Assembly: GCA_903813345.2 (NCBI GenBank)
Contig: CAIIXF020000011.1
Location: forward strand, 253,001-317,000
Source: Owenia fusiformis
Taxonomy: Eukaryota; Annelida; Polychaeta; Sabellida; Oweniidae
Length of the DNA: 64,000 nucleotides
Reading direction: 5' to 3'
Shown: positions 1-11,244 of the stretch, one piece after another
How positions within the stretch are numbered: the stretch's first letter is position 1
Layout of the letters: each line of letters starts with the position of its first letter
The notes under the pieces: model-generated
Databases searched by the model: none
What the model saw: only the letters and a program-made list of their open reading frames with translations
What the model was told of the DNA's origin: nothing
Program-made: the position numbers and the translations under genes

Positions 1-309
1 CCAAAATAAATTAGTCAAATTATAAAGTATAATAATAATTACAAAGTATAATGCTAACCTTATTTTAAGGTCAGATTTAAAATTATTATTATGACAAAAT
101 TCGCGCATATTTTATTGAATTTTATCTCCGATTTCGTGTATGAATATTTTATTGGAAATTAAGATCGGTTTATGATTAGATAGTGTCCATGTAATTACGG
201 TGATTTCAGAACGGACTTTGACACTTTCTATTATCATTGCACTCAAGGCGACTACTGTAATATTAGAGTAATTTCAGTAGTTACAGTAATATTACAGTTA
301 GTAGTTGAC

Positions 310-385
310 AGTCTAGCTACAAGGCTCTGTGTGACTCCCCCTCTACTTTATTAAACACTTTCTCACACAGTTGTTGATGTGCAAG
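310..385. repeat. Dispersed repeat, copy 1
   Basis: gctacaaggctctgtgtgac followed by tccccctctac...aaacacttt.tcacacagtt matches 20040-20105 at roughly 80 percent by eye. Confidence 0.6.
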
Positions 386-885
386 GGCTTCTCTTGTCTA
401 GTCCTTAGTCGAATGATTATTCACAAACGTTGATCGTGTTCAACAAAATGCAGTGAGATAAAATCACAACTTCCTCTGGGAATTCCTCCATATCAAGAGT
501 GATTTTGCATTTTACAGAGCGATTTTCATCTTTGGGCGACGTTATTCTTCAACTTTTCAGCGTAATTTTTCACTTTTTTCTCGCTCTCCAGGGTGGAGTT
601 CATCGTGTAAACTTACCAAATTATCTTTAAAGAAATAAAAAACAAATATATCTTTTAAGACAAAAATATGAGGCAATTACTGATGAGGCAATAACTTATG
701 CGGAATTAACTTATGAGGCAATACATTTTACAATGCAAAACTCCCTTAAGTCGGGCAATGCGTCACACCAACGAGGCTTTCTCTGTCATGATGGCTTTAT
801 GAAATCACACGAAGGAATTCTACTTGGTACACCTTAATAAGAAGAACGTTGGCTCGCTAATTCTAACTTTATTCCACCGTGCGCT

Positions 886-973
886 TACCCTTTGCATTCG
901 TTTGACTTCACTTCTTAAAAGAGAGCTTCGTCTTCAGTAGACTGTAGTTTAACTAGACTCTGCACGCAGGGTA
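886..973. mobile_element. MITE, 9-bp-TSD family, copy 1
   Basis: Starts TACCCTTTGCATTCGTTTGA and ends CTCTGCACGCAGGGTA. Flanks ccgtgcgct and tagtgcgct agree at 7 of 9 positions, so this copy is older. 88 bp. Confidence 0.8.
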
Positions 974-3840
974 TAGTGCGCTGTTTCGCAAGCCGTATTA
1001 ATATTTGTATGAGGGGAAGGGTGTGGAGACGAGTTGGTGTACCTGAAGACCTATTGAGCATACATATTTTTAATTGGGTCACTTATAATGTGGTAAATAT
1101 TTCATTTTTGCCCTTTTGATTCGTTTGACTCAAAAGGGAGTTTCGTATATAACTACACGTACTTGAATAAAATATGAATGAAACGGAACCAATTTTCATT
1201 CAATGTTGTGACTTGTTCCGTGTTTTTCTAATCATACTTCAGCGTGTTATACACTCGAACAGCACGCTTCCCTGTGCTTTCACTGGTTTCACCTGAGCGA
1301 CTAGCACTTCGAGTGTCACTTAACACTTCAGTCTCGCCGTTGGTTTCTCACTCGGATGGTCCCTTGTAATTAGACGGGTGGTCAATTTACACCCGGGGTG
1401 TCTTCCCAGAAGCCCTCGTGTGGACAACATTGGTACAAGTGGTGATTTTGATCGAATAGGACCAAAGAATGCTGGGATAATCATCGAAACTCATGGAAAC
1501 TTTCCAAAAGAAGATATTACATGGTAGATGCATGGCAACAATGATTACAATGTATATTAAATTAATTGTCATATTATTCGCCAAATTTAGCCAGCTTTTA
1601 ATTAATTACAGAGGACTTGCATATTATACAGTTTTGAATATTCGAAGTGGGCGATAAAGGGATGTATAATTGAAAAATTACGCAGTGAGGCCTGGAAGGC
1701 CAATATGTTCTCAGTTCACGGTAAATTCAGCGTAAAATATGACCGTTGAGCTTCTTGTCGAAGCCGTGTATATTATATAAACAAAATTGTGAAAACTGAT
1801 ACTTCAATTCTTTGGCGTATGACAAAGAAAGTTAATTTCGATATAAGCGGGTTCAACCAACCGGATTAACGCTACAGCTCGGGGCACCAAGCAGAAAATG
1901 GTTTTGTTGAATTGAGCGACGTGGTCAATTTACCTCTGGTGTTAGAGTGTCCGATATCGAGTTGAAGGAGATCAAAAATGAGTTAAGCAGATTTGAGGGA
2001 TTTCGTCTTTAACACCCCCAATCTGTTGTTTTGTCCTTTTAGTCCGTATATCAACATTTTGTATAAGAGTCGTGACCCTATATTTCACCTTTTAACCCTG
2101 AAATTAACTCAAAATATCGCATATACAAGTATACCATTTTGAGCAGCACAATTAACGATTTAAAATTCCCTAACTAGAAATGTATTTTTAATATTTCTCT
2201 GCCTGACTCATTTTCTCATTCAAAAGGTCAATTTTCTGATTCTCAGTCACTCCAAAATAATGTTTTTTCCAAAATCAATACAATAGTAAGTAATATGGCC
2301 ATTTTGTGTTACATGCCCTCATATGGAATATGGCCATTTTATGCAATATGACCACTTATGGCAAATAGTCGTTGCGTGCAAAGTGCGAAAGGGTTTTGAT
2401 AGGAGGGGGAGGGGACGAGCACCTAAAAAAATCCGAACCCAATAAAGCTAAATCCAACGCTTATCTAAATTTGCAAAACGACAAGTTAACTTTTGTTCAA
2501 ATCACATAGTACCGATAGAAATGACGAAGTTTTGAAAATTGTCCTGCGAGAGTATGTACGCTCTGTTCTCGAGTCTGCCTTATCGACGACGCGCGCCAGT
2601 CTCCAACATCTGAGTCTCTCGGCACACTTATGACATGTTTTCCCCATATGGTGCACACGTATATCTTGTTAAAATATATCTCAAAACATTGTTTTATCTC
2701 TAAAAGCTTTCATACAAAATGACCATACAGATAAGTCTGAGACAGCCGTTGTCAGGGCACCATTTACATAATGTACATGGGATCTGAGACTAACTTTTAT
2801 GTTAGTCTCAGATGGGATGAAATCAAGTTTTACATGTTTACTTAACATTTATTGAGGTTAATCATTAACCCTGTTTTACTACCGATATCTTTCTCATATT
2901 GTCATTTTGCTATTACTTTTTTCCTTAAACTTTACTCAATTTATTTAGTTATTGATAGAGAGCGAAAATATATCTAGTATCATAAACCAAAAAGCAATAG
3001 ATGGCGTAGTAGGTAAATTGGCTATATAGCTTGAGCCAATAATGTGAGCCTTTTGTAAGGCCGTTCTTGTTAATCCTGTGTGTAAAATATATTGTAAAAA
3101 GCAAATAAATAAAACTATAACCTTAAAAATACTTATGTATGAAAAATGTAAATAATGGAGGTTGTATAAAATACAACTTTTTGTTGTTGTTTTATGTTTA
3201 TATGTGTCAGCTGGGAGTTTAATAAAAACAACACGTGTAGTCGAGATAAAACTACTCGATTGCATTGAACATGTTACAGAAATAATGCTACACCATGGAT
3301 TTTGTTCCCTTTTATATTAACTATACTTTTTTTCACCATTGTTCATTTAATAGATTAATTATTCATCTGAACTGACGAGAGGCATTCGTCCGCTTGAAAT
3401 AGTTGTTTATAGCAGAAAGTATAGTCCGGGAAAATATTGTCCTTCTCGTTAGAATGATTTCATTGATCAAATCAGAGGTGGACGCTGATTTACATGGACA
3501 TACTATAGTATAATACGAATATATTAATACTGCTCTTGATTTACTTTAGGGGACTTGTCGTTATTAAGATACATAAACGAGGGATGATCAATAACTAATG
3601 GACGCTCAATACTTATCAATCATCTCGCGTATGTCTGTTTTAACATCATCATTATCATATACGTTAAAAAACTATTGGGATGGAATATTTCAATCGTTGT
3701 CTGAAGAACTTCAATGAAACGTAGAATACATAGACGTATTAAGAAAGTATGTTCCGCCTTGAAGGAATTAGAATTAAATACAATTCAACATGAAATATAA
3801 AATACACACAAAATACTTAATAAATTCATTCATAAAATTG
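974..3840. other. Non-coding AT-rich stretch
   Basis: No gene recognised; the open frames are short with no domain. A degenerate fragment like the 9-bp-TSD MITE family (gattcgtttgactcaaaagg) lies near 1115-1160. Confidence 0.5.
2782..2813. repeat. 13-bp hairpin
   Basis: atctgagactaac and gttagtctcagat are separated by ttttat. No following T-run or gene gives it an obvious role. Confidence 0.8.
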
Positions 3841-5242
3841 TTTTTATTCATTTTGGTAAAAAAGTATAAATAATCTATATGTAGCATATCTATGTTTACT
3901 ATTATATACAATGTTTTACTATTATATACAATGTTTTACTATTATGTACAATAAATATTTGAACAGGTTTAGCAGGTTGTGACATTGTGTAAGAAAATAC
4001 AAAGTTAGCAGTTAGTTATTCAGCAATCTGTAATATAAGAATAAAAGTAAAAAATGTTTCTATCTTAAGAGTTATGAACACATTTTATCTCTAATATATT
4101 CTGTTTTAATCATGAGTCTCAAAATTAAAAAAAATCAAAATTTTGTGAGAACTTTATGATCGCCCCTCGTATCCTCCATTGAAACATATCAAAGAATTTC
4201 TCTTGCACTGGAATAGCTAAGAGTCAATAGTAATAGTCAATAGTCATTTCACATCCTGTGTCGGCCGTGTTAATAAAGTTATATGAACTTTGTAAACACA
4301 ACCATTTAAATTAGGGACGTTTACAGACGTAAATGGTAAATACAGAAATACGTGTAGCAAATATGAACACAGTGGCAAATAACAAAATAACATAATTGGA
4401 ATCTGAACACAATCTTGAATTATAAAAGAACACAACTGTTATATGAACACAGTATTAAATAAAAAAGATCACACAATTGTTATTATATATGATACTAAAA
4501 ATGAAACTACCGATAGAATTATGAACACATTAACTAAATTGCATCCGCTTGTAAGATAAATGTTGGCATCTGAACACAGTTTGTGGTATCATGAACACAG
4601 TTTGTGGTACTATATACACTATATACATTGTAGAATACTTAATGTTGATAGATGAACACATCAGTAAATTAACTTAATTATGTTTGTATGTTTGTGTGTG
4701 TGTAAATGCATACTTTTTAAAATCGTTAAGTACAATGTGTAAGTATAAATCTTTAAATCATAACGAAATATATATAAACTCGTAAATATTTTCATTTGTT
4801 AAACATTGGAAACTGTCAAGTATAAACTTTTATCAAAGTTACAACATCTTAGTCACGTGATGTAGAAATCAGCAAAGCAGTGAATATTTCTAGGGAAGCA
4901 CTTTAATTATTGTAAATGTTTGTTGTGTTTTGTATCCTAGCAGCAGTCTTATGTACACGTTTGTACATATTCATGTAATATTTACATATATACACTGTTT
5001 CTATTTTGTATAGTTGTCTATTTACATTGTTTCAGTGTTAAATAAATCGTTGCACAAAGTCCCGAAATGTTATTGGCTTGCGTCACGTGCCGGCGCGCGA
5101 CTGGCACTTCGCAAGTGTGACGCGGCTTAATCCGCTGTCTAGCTCCGCCGAGGAAAGTAGTCCTGCTTTTGTCTCGGGGCACAATTGTGAAGTTCGTTGC
5201 TATGGCCACGACCATTCAGAGGGATTTTCTCGGATTTAAATC
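3841..5242 (-). other. Probable 3'UTR exon of the Achaete-scute gene (3' end uncertain)
   Basis: The sequence starts at the acceptor described for the 3'UTR intron. The first 230 bases (5010-5242) are markedly CpG- and GC-rich compared with their surroundings. A 65-codon open frame inside (5018-5215, minus) has no recognisable domain and is most likely untranslated. Candidate poly(A) signals on the minus strand are an ATTAAA near 4912 and an AATAAA near 3841, so the exon could be about 0.35 or 1.4 kb long. The stretch 4240-4680 repeats a short tgaacacagt motif many times. Confidence 0.35.
3898..3950. repeat. Short tandem repeat of 24 bp
   Basis: Two exact copies and a variant of actattatatacaatgtttt. 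It lies within the possible 3'UTR exon of the Achaete-scute gene. Confidence 0.8.
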
Positions 5243-6318
5243 CTGAAACAAACAAAAACAATGAACAATTAAGAATTTGATTGATATCGATTTTGCATTC
5301 AATCGTTAATAGTAATCAGTTTTCCCAACTCGACTGAGTAAGCAATCGATCTGGGAAGTCGTATAACATTAGCTAAGGTTACATATATTTTTAAACAAAG
5401 ACTAATAATGTAAACTATAGCGTGTTTTAAGTGTACTAAATTATTTAAAATCATTAAAGTTTTACTCTAAATATCTGAGATTTCACCATATGACATATAG
5501 CTGGTACATACTCCGTGATAAAGCTCTATAAAAGGCGAAGTTCAAAGCGGCTTAATATGAACTAAATACTACATGTGAACTTAAACATCTGTGCTGAGAT
5601 TTCATGTCAATATCAACTCAAAAACCAAATAGAACTACCCAAGAAAAATAATAAAAAAGCAAATGGGGTCGTTTAAAGGTTAAAAAATCACTGTGTGAAA
5701 GTAAGTAGTGTGCTACTAGATTTTAATTAATTATTTATATTCTGCTGGACATTTAAGTCTTTTTTATCTTTTATGTGAAAACTCAAGGCATGAAGAAGTG
5801 GATTCGAGCACATTTACTAATGTTAAGTTTACCCATGTTGTATTGGCTATATAGGGATCGTGTTTATGATCTAGGGCTATCAAAGAATTTATTAAATGTT
5901 AAGTTTTGTCAAAGAACGCATTGAAAGGCAAACGATCTAGGGTATGATTTTGCATATCGCACCTATGATCTATAGTAAAAACCATCACGGCGAAATGAGC
6001 GAAATTGCCCGGTGAAATGTCATTTGACCGAGCGGCTTCCAAATCAAATGACCTGATGTGAATGTATAACTCTATAGGAGCTATATCACATACGGCGAAT
6101 TTCTCAGGAACTCTGTCATATTTTAATTAAAGTTCAACACATTTTAAAATAATGAGATTTCGAAACTTCAGATTTGATTGATCAATGGCTAAAATGACAG
6201 CACGGTATCTTTTCAATTTCACTATCTTTGATTGTAGAATAGCTGCAGTCTACATTTGAAACATTAACGTGTTTATTATCATTTGTAGGTGATAGTAAAG
6301 TAAAGTGTATCATCTTAC
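5243..6318 (-). other. Putative 3'UTR intron of the Achaete-scute gene
   Basis: A strong donor (AAACAAG|gtaaga, exon end 6319) lies 18 nt after the stop codon. A strong acceptor (pyrimidine tract gtttttgtttgtttcag, exon start 5242) lies about 1.08 kb downstream on the same strand. Human ASCL1 is known to carry its only intron in the 3'UTR, so this would be the same gene structure. The pairing of these two sites is inferred. Confidence 0.6.
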
Positions 6319-6336
6319 CTTGTTTAAATCGTTGCC

Positions 6337-6987
6337 TCACTGGAACCAATCTATAGTACTCAGTAGCTCTTGCTCCTCGGGGGAAAGGGGCGCTTGCTCG
6401 AACTCGTTACTGTAATTGTATCCTCCGCTAGAGTCAGACGAATATCCTGGGGATGCTTGTCCGTGGAGAGAGTCGATTGGAGAATGTTGCATTTGGCTAT
6501 TAAAGGCTGCATTGATGGCGTCATTCTCATCTAGGAGCTCCTGTAGGTGTTTGATGTATTCAACGGCCGAACGTAGTGTTTCTACTTTGCTCATTTTCTT
6601 ATTTTTCTGGCCCTCTGGTACGTGTTCCCTCAGAGTGTTGAATCCAAGGTTAACTAGTTTCACTCGGTTTCTCTCACGTTCGTTACGACGTGCAACTTGC
6701 TGAGGTGCAGGCTTTGGTAGATTGTATTTGTTAAAGTCAAGTCTTCTTTTGCATCTGAGCTGTTCTGGCTGGTCTGGTGCTGCGCGTTTCAGTAGTCGTT
6801 TCCCCGAACTGTTTGTGTTTGGAGTTGAGCCTGTACTTCCAGTAGATCCAGTTGGCGAAAGGGTGACAGTATGTGACATAGGGACTGTCTGCAGAAGCAC
6901 TAAGTTGCAGGTTGTAAGTTGGCCACCCTCAGTTTTAATCGAATCCGCTGGACGGATTGGTACTAAGTTACAAAGAGTTGTCGTCAT
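6337..6987 (-). CDS. Ascl: Achaete-scute family bHLH transcription factor (ASCL1/2-like)
   Basis: A 216-residue proneural class A bHLH protein, expected to bind E-boxes (CANNTG) as a heterodimer with an E-protein in the nucleus and to promote neural precursor fate. The bHLH lies at about residues 97-156: the basic region contains [11 protein letters not shown], helix 1 [12 protein letters not shown], loop EGQKNKK and helix 2 [18 protein letters not shown], all hallmarks of the Achaete-scute family. The N-terminus has a GST-repeat low-complexity stretch (about 46-54). The C-terminus ends in acidic/aromatic LLSTIDWFQ, matching the conserved C-terminal motif of Ascl1-type proteins. The open frame runs upstream to a GTG at 7080, but that codon overlaps the TATA box, so I chose the first ATG downstream of it (6985-6987). 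The coding region has no intron, as usual for the family. Vertebrate-type ASCL1 is the closest recognisable match; assignment to a subfamily needs a phylogeny. Confidence 0.95.
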   Translation of the reverse strand: MTTTLCNLVPIRPADSIKTEGGQLTTCNLVLLQTVPMSHTVTLSPTGSTGSTGSTPNTNSSGKRLLKRAAPDQPEQLRCKRRLDFNKYNLPKPAPQQVARRNERERNRVKLVNLGFNTLREHVPEGQKNKKMSKVETLRSAVEYIKHLQELLDENDAINAAFNSQMQHSPIDSLHGQASPGYSSDSSGGYNYSNEFEQAPLSPEEQELLSTIDWFQ

Positions 6988-7069
6988 ATTTGTTCGTCTG
7001 CCCGGCTCGCGAGTCTTAGTTACTTGAAGTGAGCGCTTTGCGTGTATGCCACCGAAACAATCGCACGCG

Positions 7070-7077
7070 CTTTTATA
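7070..7077 (-). promoter_or_regulatory. TATA box of the Achaete-scute gene
   Basis: A consensus TATAAAAG on the minus strand lies 83 bp upstream of the chosen ATG. This predicts a start site near 7040-7047 and a 5'UTR of about 55 nt. A CACGCG hexamer (7064-7069), a class C Hes/Hairy-type site, directly abuts the TATA box on its downstream side. Confidence 0.75.
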
Positions 7078-7126
7078 CACTCACACGCCGATAATCTTTG
7101 TACACTAGCCGGCGTGAGACTTCCGA

Positions 7127-7131
7127 CCAAT
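7127..7131 (+). promoter_or_regulatory. Inverted CCAAT box upstream of the Achaete-scute gene
   Basis: CCAAT (within CCGACCAATCAGAG) lies about 50 bp upstream of the TATA box, in reverse orientation to the gene. That is the usual distance for NF-Y binding, roughly 85 bp from the inferred start site. The assignment is by motif and spacing only. Confidence 0.5.
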
Positions 7132-8321
7132 CAGAGCATCGGATTATTATAAGCTCCGCCTCTACGCGCTCTTGGCGTGTCAATCAAGCCGGCGAGTCAG
7201 CTATACGCACGATAAGCGCGTGCCAGTTTGGGTTTGCAATAACCTACCAAGCAACCCGCCATTCAATAAAAGAAGCAAGCAGAAAGATCGCAAAGTAGTT
7301 TACTATTAAACATTGCATATCTCACTTTTCAAAATGTCTCATGGTACAAAAGTTATTGTTCAAGTTAGACAATGTGAGCCATTCACTCAGCTCATAGCTC
7401 GCATTCATCCTTTTCAACTTATGTGCAGACACATAAAAACTGAGAGTCACATTAAATGCTAAAAAGATTGAATTGCATTTTTTATGAATGAAACCTGTAT
7501 TTTTAGTGATCAATTATTTCTTTAGCGCACCCATTGCCCAGTGGAGTATAATATTGCACGTTGAACCAAGGAGCGGGCCGATTTGCCAGAAATTAGGTTC
7601 CTATATGTAGTATTGTCCCTTTACTATGTTCCTTAAGCTATATCTATACATCTCAGTCAAATAAATAGTATAAATAATAGTTTTTCTCATTTCAATACAA
7701 GTATATTACTTTTATACTCTTGGCTAGTGCATGGTGATACGATTAATGAAACAATTTGTGATTATTTTACAAGTGCTCATAATCTTAGTGCCAAATAAAA
7801 TAAAACAAAATTGATATTAAATCATTGTATGCTACTTAGAGTTGTGATTGTTAAAATCAGATTGCAGTTATTCTGTTTTGCAATGGATGTACATGAATGT
7901 TTTATTTGTTATTTGCTTATTATTGGACTTATATTTCGATGTACCTTAAATGAGTTCAAGAGATCAATAAACTTATTAAATAATTAATAATTGAAACATG
8001 GACATATATTAAAGTATTACCTTACATATACAGGAGGGAATAAACAGTCTCCATTACATTGAATCTGATATCAATGTCAACGTTGTATCGTCTTCGGGAC
8101 TCAGTATATAGTATATTCGGACCATCATTTCTTGTCTATGTCTATCTGTTTTTGCTTATGAGATGATATGATATAGAAAGTGACTTACTACAGACTTTAT
8201 ATATAATTATAAGCTCGGATGATTTTACATGTTGCATTAATTCAAAATCCAAATAACTAGTCAGAGAGAGTAACTTCTGTTATTAGTTATTATTAAACTG
8301 ATTCTACAGCTACCGTATCCT

Positions 8322-8340
8322 GTGTGTGTGTGTGTGTGTG
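8322..8340. repeat. (TG)n microsatellite
   Basis: A pure TG dinucleotide run of about nine to ten units. Confidence 0.9.
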
Positions 8341-8542
8341 ATTTCATAAACTCAAAGATTGTAGACTATTGATATCTCACCCACTTTTACAAAGAGCAAA
8401 CTGCCTAATCAAGATAGCACGTTGTCTTTAATATACATTTCAACAGTGGGCGACATGTGGCTTGCGTGATGGTAAGCTAATTTTTTACCAAGTTTTCTAG
8501 GTTTGCTATTTCTTGTCGTATCCAAGTTTTTGTTGTTCGAAA

Positions 8543-8763
8543 TTAACCCCCTCCACTTCATAAGTTTGGAAACCAAAGATTTTCATCCGATGGCATTTCA
8601 AAATCTATCAATGTTTGCATGATCATGATCAGATAGTCGTTTTCCTAATTACGATAATTCGAAAATTTATGGCATTTCTTTTCTAAATCGCCAGGCTTAA
8701 AGAGTCTGTGATTAGTTATCTAAAAGGGAACCTCTGGTTGCCAAATTTGTAGAGGGGAGTGTT
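8543..8763. mobile_element. Decayed Tc1-like element
   Basis: Ends near aaccccctccacttcataag and gccaaatttgtagaggggag form a diverged inverted repeat related to the 61826 MITE. About 220 bp, no ORF. Confidence 0.45.
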
Positions 8764-9283
8764 TGTGTAGAGCTTTTTACCTGAATATGAATATGGTGAC
8801 ATTTTAATTACTCGTTCCCATTTAGTTGTTGGCTAAACATAGCATAGGGAAATTCCTTATAACTAAACACGTGACATATTTGCATAAATCAGAACATAAG
8901 GGGATTCCGTATATAGTCAAGCACATGACGTATTTGAATAGTAGCAGATTAATTACTCACTATATTATATATAAATTAATTCTATTTACTCGATACACAC
9001 ACTCATAATGGAATTCGCGTTTCAGATACATAGTTTAAATACTTACGGCATTGTTCTGATTAATGGCAATGGATGACATGTAAATGACATGTATGTTAAC
9101 AATTAATACAACAACTTGCAATTCATGGGGGGGGGGGCTTATATGCTGATTGCTGGATTTTGTATTTAAAGAGCCATCGGTACCGACCACTCTGGAAAGC
9201 CACACGGAGTTTTAAATTTGGAAACTGATGCCGTGTGACAGTGTTTAGGTTGGAGTGTAAACCATTGTACTCTCCCCTGGCTG

Positions 9284-9862
9284 ATGGCTGACCTTCTCCC
9301 TAAGGCTCGCCTTCTCCACAAGTTACCCAGGGCTGACCTCCTCCCTCAGGCTCGCCTCCTCCACAAGTTACCCAGGGCTGACCTCCTCCCTCAGGCTTGC
9401 CTCCTCCACAAGTTACCCAGGGCTGACCTCCTCCCTCAGGCTTGCCTCCTCCACAAGTTACCCAGGGCTGACCTCCTCCCTCAGGCTTGCCTCCTCCACA
9501 AGTTACCCAGGGCTGACCTCCTCCCTCAGGCTTGCCTCCTCCACAAGTTACCCAGGGCTGACCTCCTCCCTCAGGCTCGCCTCCTCCACAAGTTACCCAG
9601 GGCTGACCTCCTCCCTCAGGCTCGCCTCCTCCACAAGTTACCCAGGGCTGACCTCCTCCCTCAGGCTTGCCTCCTCCACAAGTTACCCAGGGTTGACCTC
9701 CTCCCTCAGGCTTGCCTCCTCCACAAGTTACCCAGGGCTGACCTCCTCCCTCAGGCTCGCCTTCTCCACAAGTTACCCAGGGCTGACATCCTCACCAAGC
9801 GCTCATCTTCCACTAGAGATGATTTTCTCCTCCATGCTCCCTCCTCTCTTAGATACAGCTAA
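9284..9862 (+). repeat. 45-bp minisatellite, about 11 copies, open as a 15-residue repeat
   Basis: The unit is ggctgacctcctccctcagg, cttgcctcctccacaagtta, cccag. Copies are nearly identical. The array is open for 192 codons from an ATG at 9284, encoding repeats of ADLLPQACLLHKLPR. There is no signal peptide or known domain, and all frames of a 45-bp repeat tend to stay open, so I annotate it as a repeat rather than a gene. Almost the only recurrent difference between units is ggctCGcc versus ggctTGcc. Confidence 0.9.
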
Positions 9863-10895
9863 TCTTCTCATCCTCCTCATCCGATCCAGATCTGACCTCC
9901 TTCCCACCCGGCCAGCTTACTCTCTTGGTTACCCATGGTGCCGGGGGGGGGGGGTGAGTGGGTGTGACTGTATTTTGAAATGCTTAAATGCACCATACAC
10001 CAATTTACGCTACGACACTGTTGTGATAACATATTTGGCGAGTGAGCTAGGGGTTAGGGATGCAATAACTTGATTATAGAACGTATCTTCTAATCTAACA
10101 TATACTGAATCTTGAAGCAAGGCTAATTTATTAAATACATTGTCCCTTCCACCAATCCGACCCCCTTCCTCAGTCTAAACAGCAAACGGGATGATGTAGA
10201 TCAGGGAGGGGGAATACGTGATGCATACAAATTTTGTTTATAAATTATATCCCATTGATGACAGTCCCAATATTACCATCCGTTTCATCTTTCCAGCCTC
10301 CTTTAGAATTTCTGTATGAATACCTTACAATTTGCCCTCACTTTTTAATATTGATAGCTAACTGATAAGCGTGAATGGGCGACCTTCAGTTATAGTTAAA
10401 TAGGTCTAGTAGAGTTAAAACGGATTTTCTCTGGAGATTCACAAAAGTTTGAATTATCTGCCTTTTTTAATGTAGAGTACGTAGAATTGACAAGTAAATG
10501 TTGGTTTTATTTCTCGGCGTTTCAATATTCATTTGTAGATTTCGGGAGTTGAAAATTTGGCCATCGTGGTATTTTGACTAGGGTTTGGTGCCGGGGGCTT
10601 GTGATAAATGCGCTCGTCAGTCGCGCTCGTTCCTCCACTACAGGTCTTTTGAAATAACGGGACTTTACACATATCTGAACACCTTCCACTCGCTGACGGT
10701 ACATGTAATATGCGCAAAAAGCGAGCTATAGAGGAAGCTCAAATAAGTGCGCTCGCGATTGTGTTCGCTCAGTGACATTTCAACCCCTGGACAGTTTACT
10801 ACTTGCCTATAAAAAACCACGTATCACTTCATTGAGAAAGCACAAGCGAAGGTCTGTGTGATAAACGCGACTGCGTTGTAAAAAGTGCGTTTTCT

Positions 10896-11051
10896 ATGTC
10901 TGTGGTTACGGGAGCAGAGACGTCTACTTTAAGTAATTATACTGCATTGATAAGCACGATCACCGGCCTTGTCATCTTTGCGATATTGGCATCTCGTAGT
11001 CAGGTCAGAGTGACCAACTTTGCAAAGACCAGTGCCATCAGTGACATCTAG
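10896..11051 (+). CDS. Candidate smORF with one transmembrane segment (weak)
   Basis: A 51-codon frame, MSVVTGAETSTLSNYTALIS followed by TITGLVIFAILASRSQ and a basic/polar tail, ends at TAG 11049-11051. It has one predicted membrane helix (about residues 17-33) and a potential N-glycosylation site (NYT). A TATA-like tataaaaaa (10808-10816) lies 88 bp upstream, and the surrounding 10.6-10.93 kb is CpG-richer than its neighbours. The last third overlaps the 54-bp tandem repeat, and a possible donor (CAG|gtcaga) follows ASRSQ, so it could instead be a first exon. It may simply be chance. Confidence 0.15.
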   Translation: MSVVTGAETSTLSNYTALISTITGLVIFAILASRSQVRVTNFAKTSAISDI

Positions 11052-11240
11052 CAAGAATGAAAGAAGCCATCTTTACAATGTCAAGTATATCAGCGCCATC
11101 TCGTGAGTAGGTCAATGTGGCCATCTTTGCAACATCCAGTATATCAGCGCCATCTTGTGAGTAGGTCAGTAGGGCAATCTTTGCAAACCGAAAACAAATC
11201 GGGCACCCGTCTACATCGGTATCAGGCTATCAGCGCCAGC
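10990..11240. repeat. 54-bp degenerate tandem repeat
   Basis: About four copies of a unit with cagcgccatctcgtgagtag, gtcaatgtggccatctttgc and aacatccagtatat; cagcgcc recurs at 11091 and 11145. Outer copies are diverged. Confidence 0.7.
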
Positions 11241-11244
11241 TTGT

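Larger units (their letters stand above)
7310..9280. other. Non-coding stretch upstream of the Achaete-scute gene
   Basis: Apart from the TG run and the decayed Tc1-like element I see no gene. Upstream regulatory DNA of the bHLH gene is the likeliest functional content, but nothing in the sequence proves it. A G-homopolymer lies near 9127. Confidence 0.4.

Noticed and set aside
6416-7027. Plus-strand open frames opposite the Achaete-scute gene
   Set aside because: Antisense shadows of the bHLH coding sequence.
7078-7080. GTG start giving a 247-residue bHLH protein
   Set aside because: It overlaps the TATA box and would lie upstream of the transcription start; ATG at 6987 fits the family.
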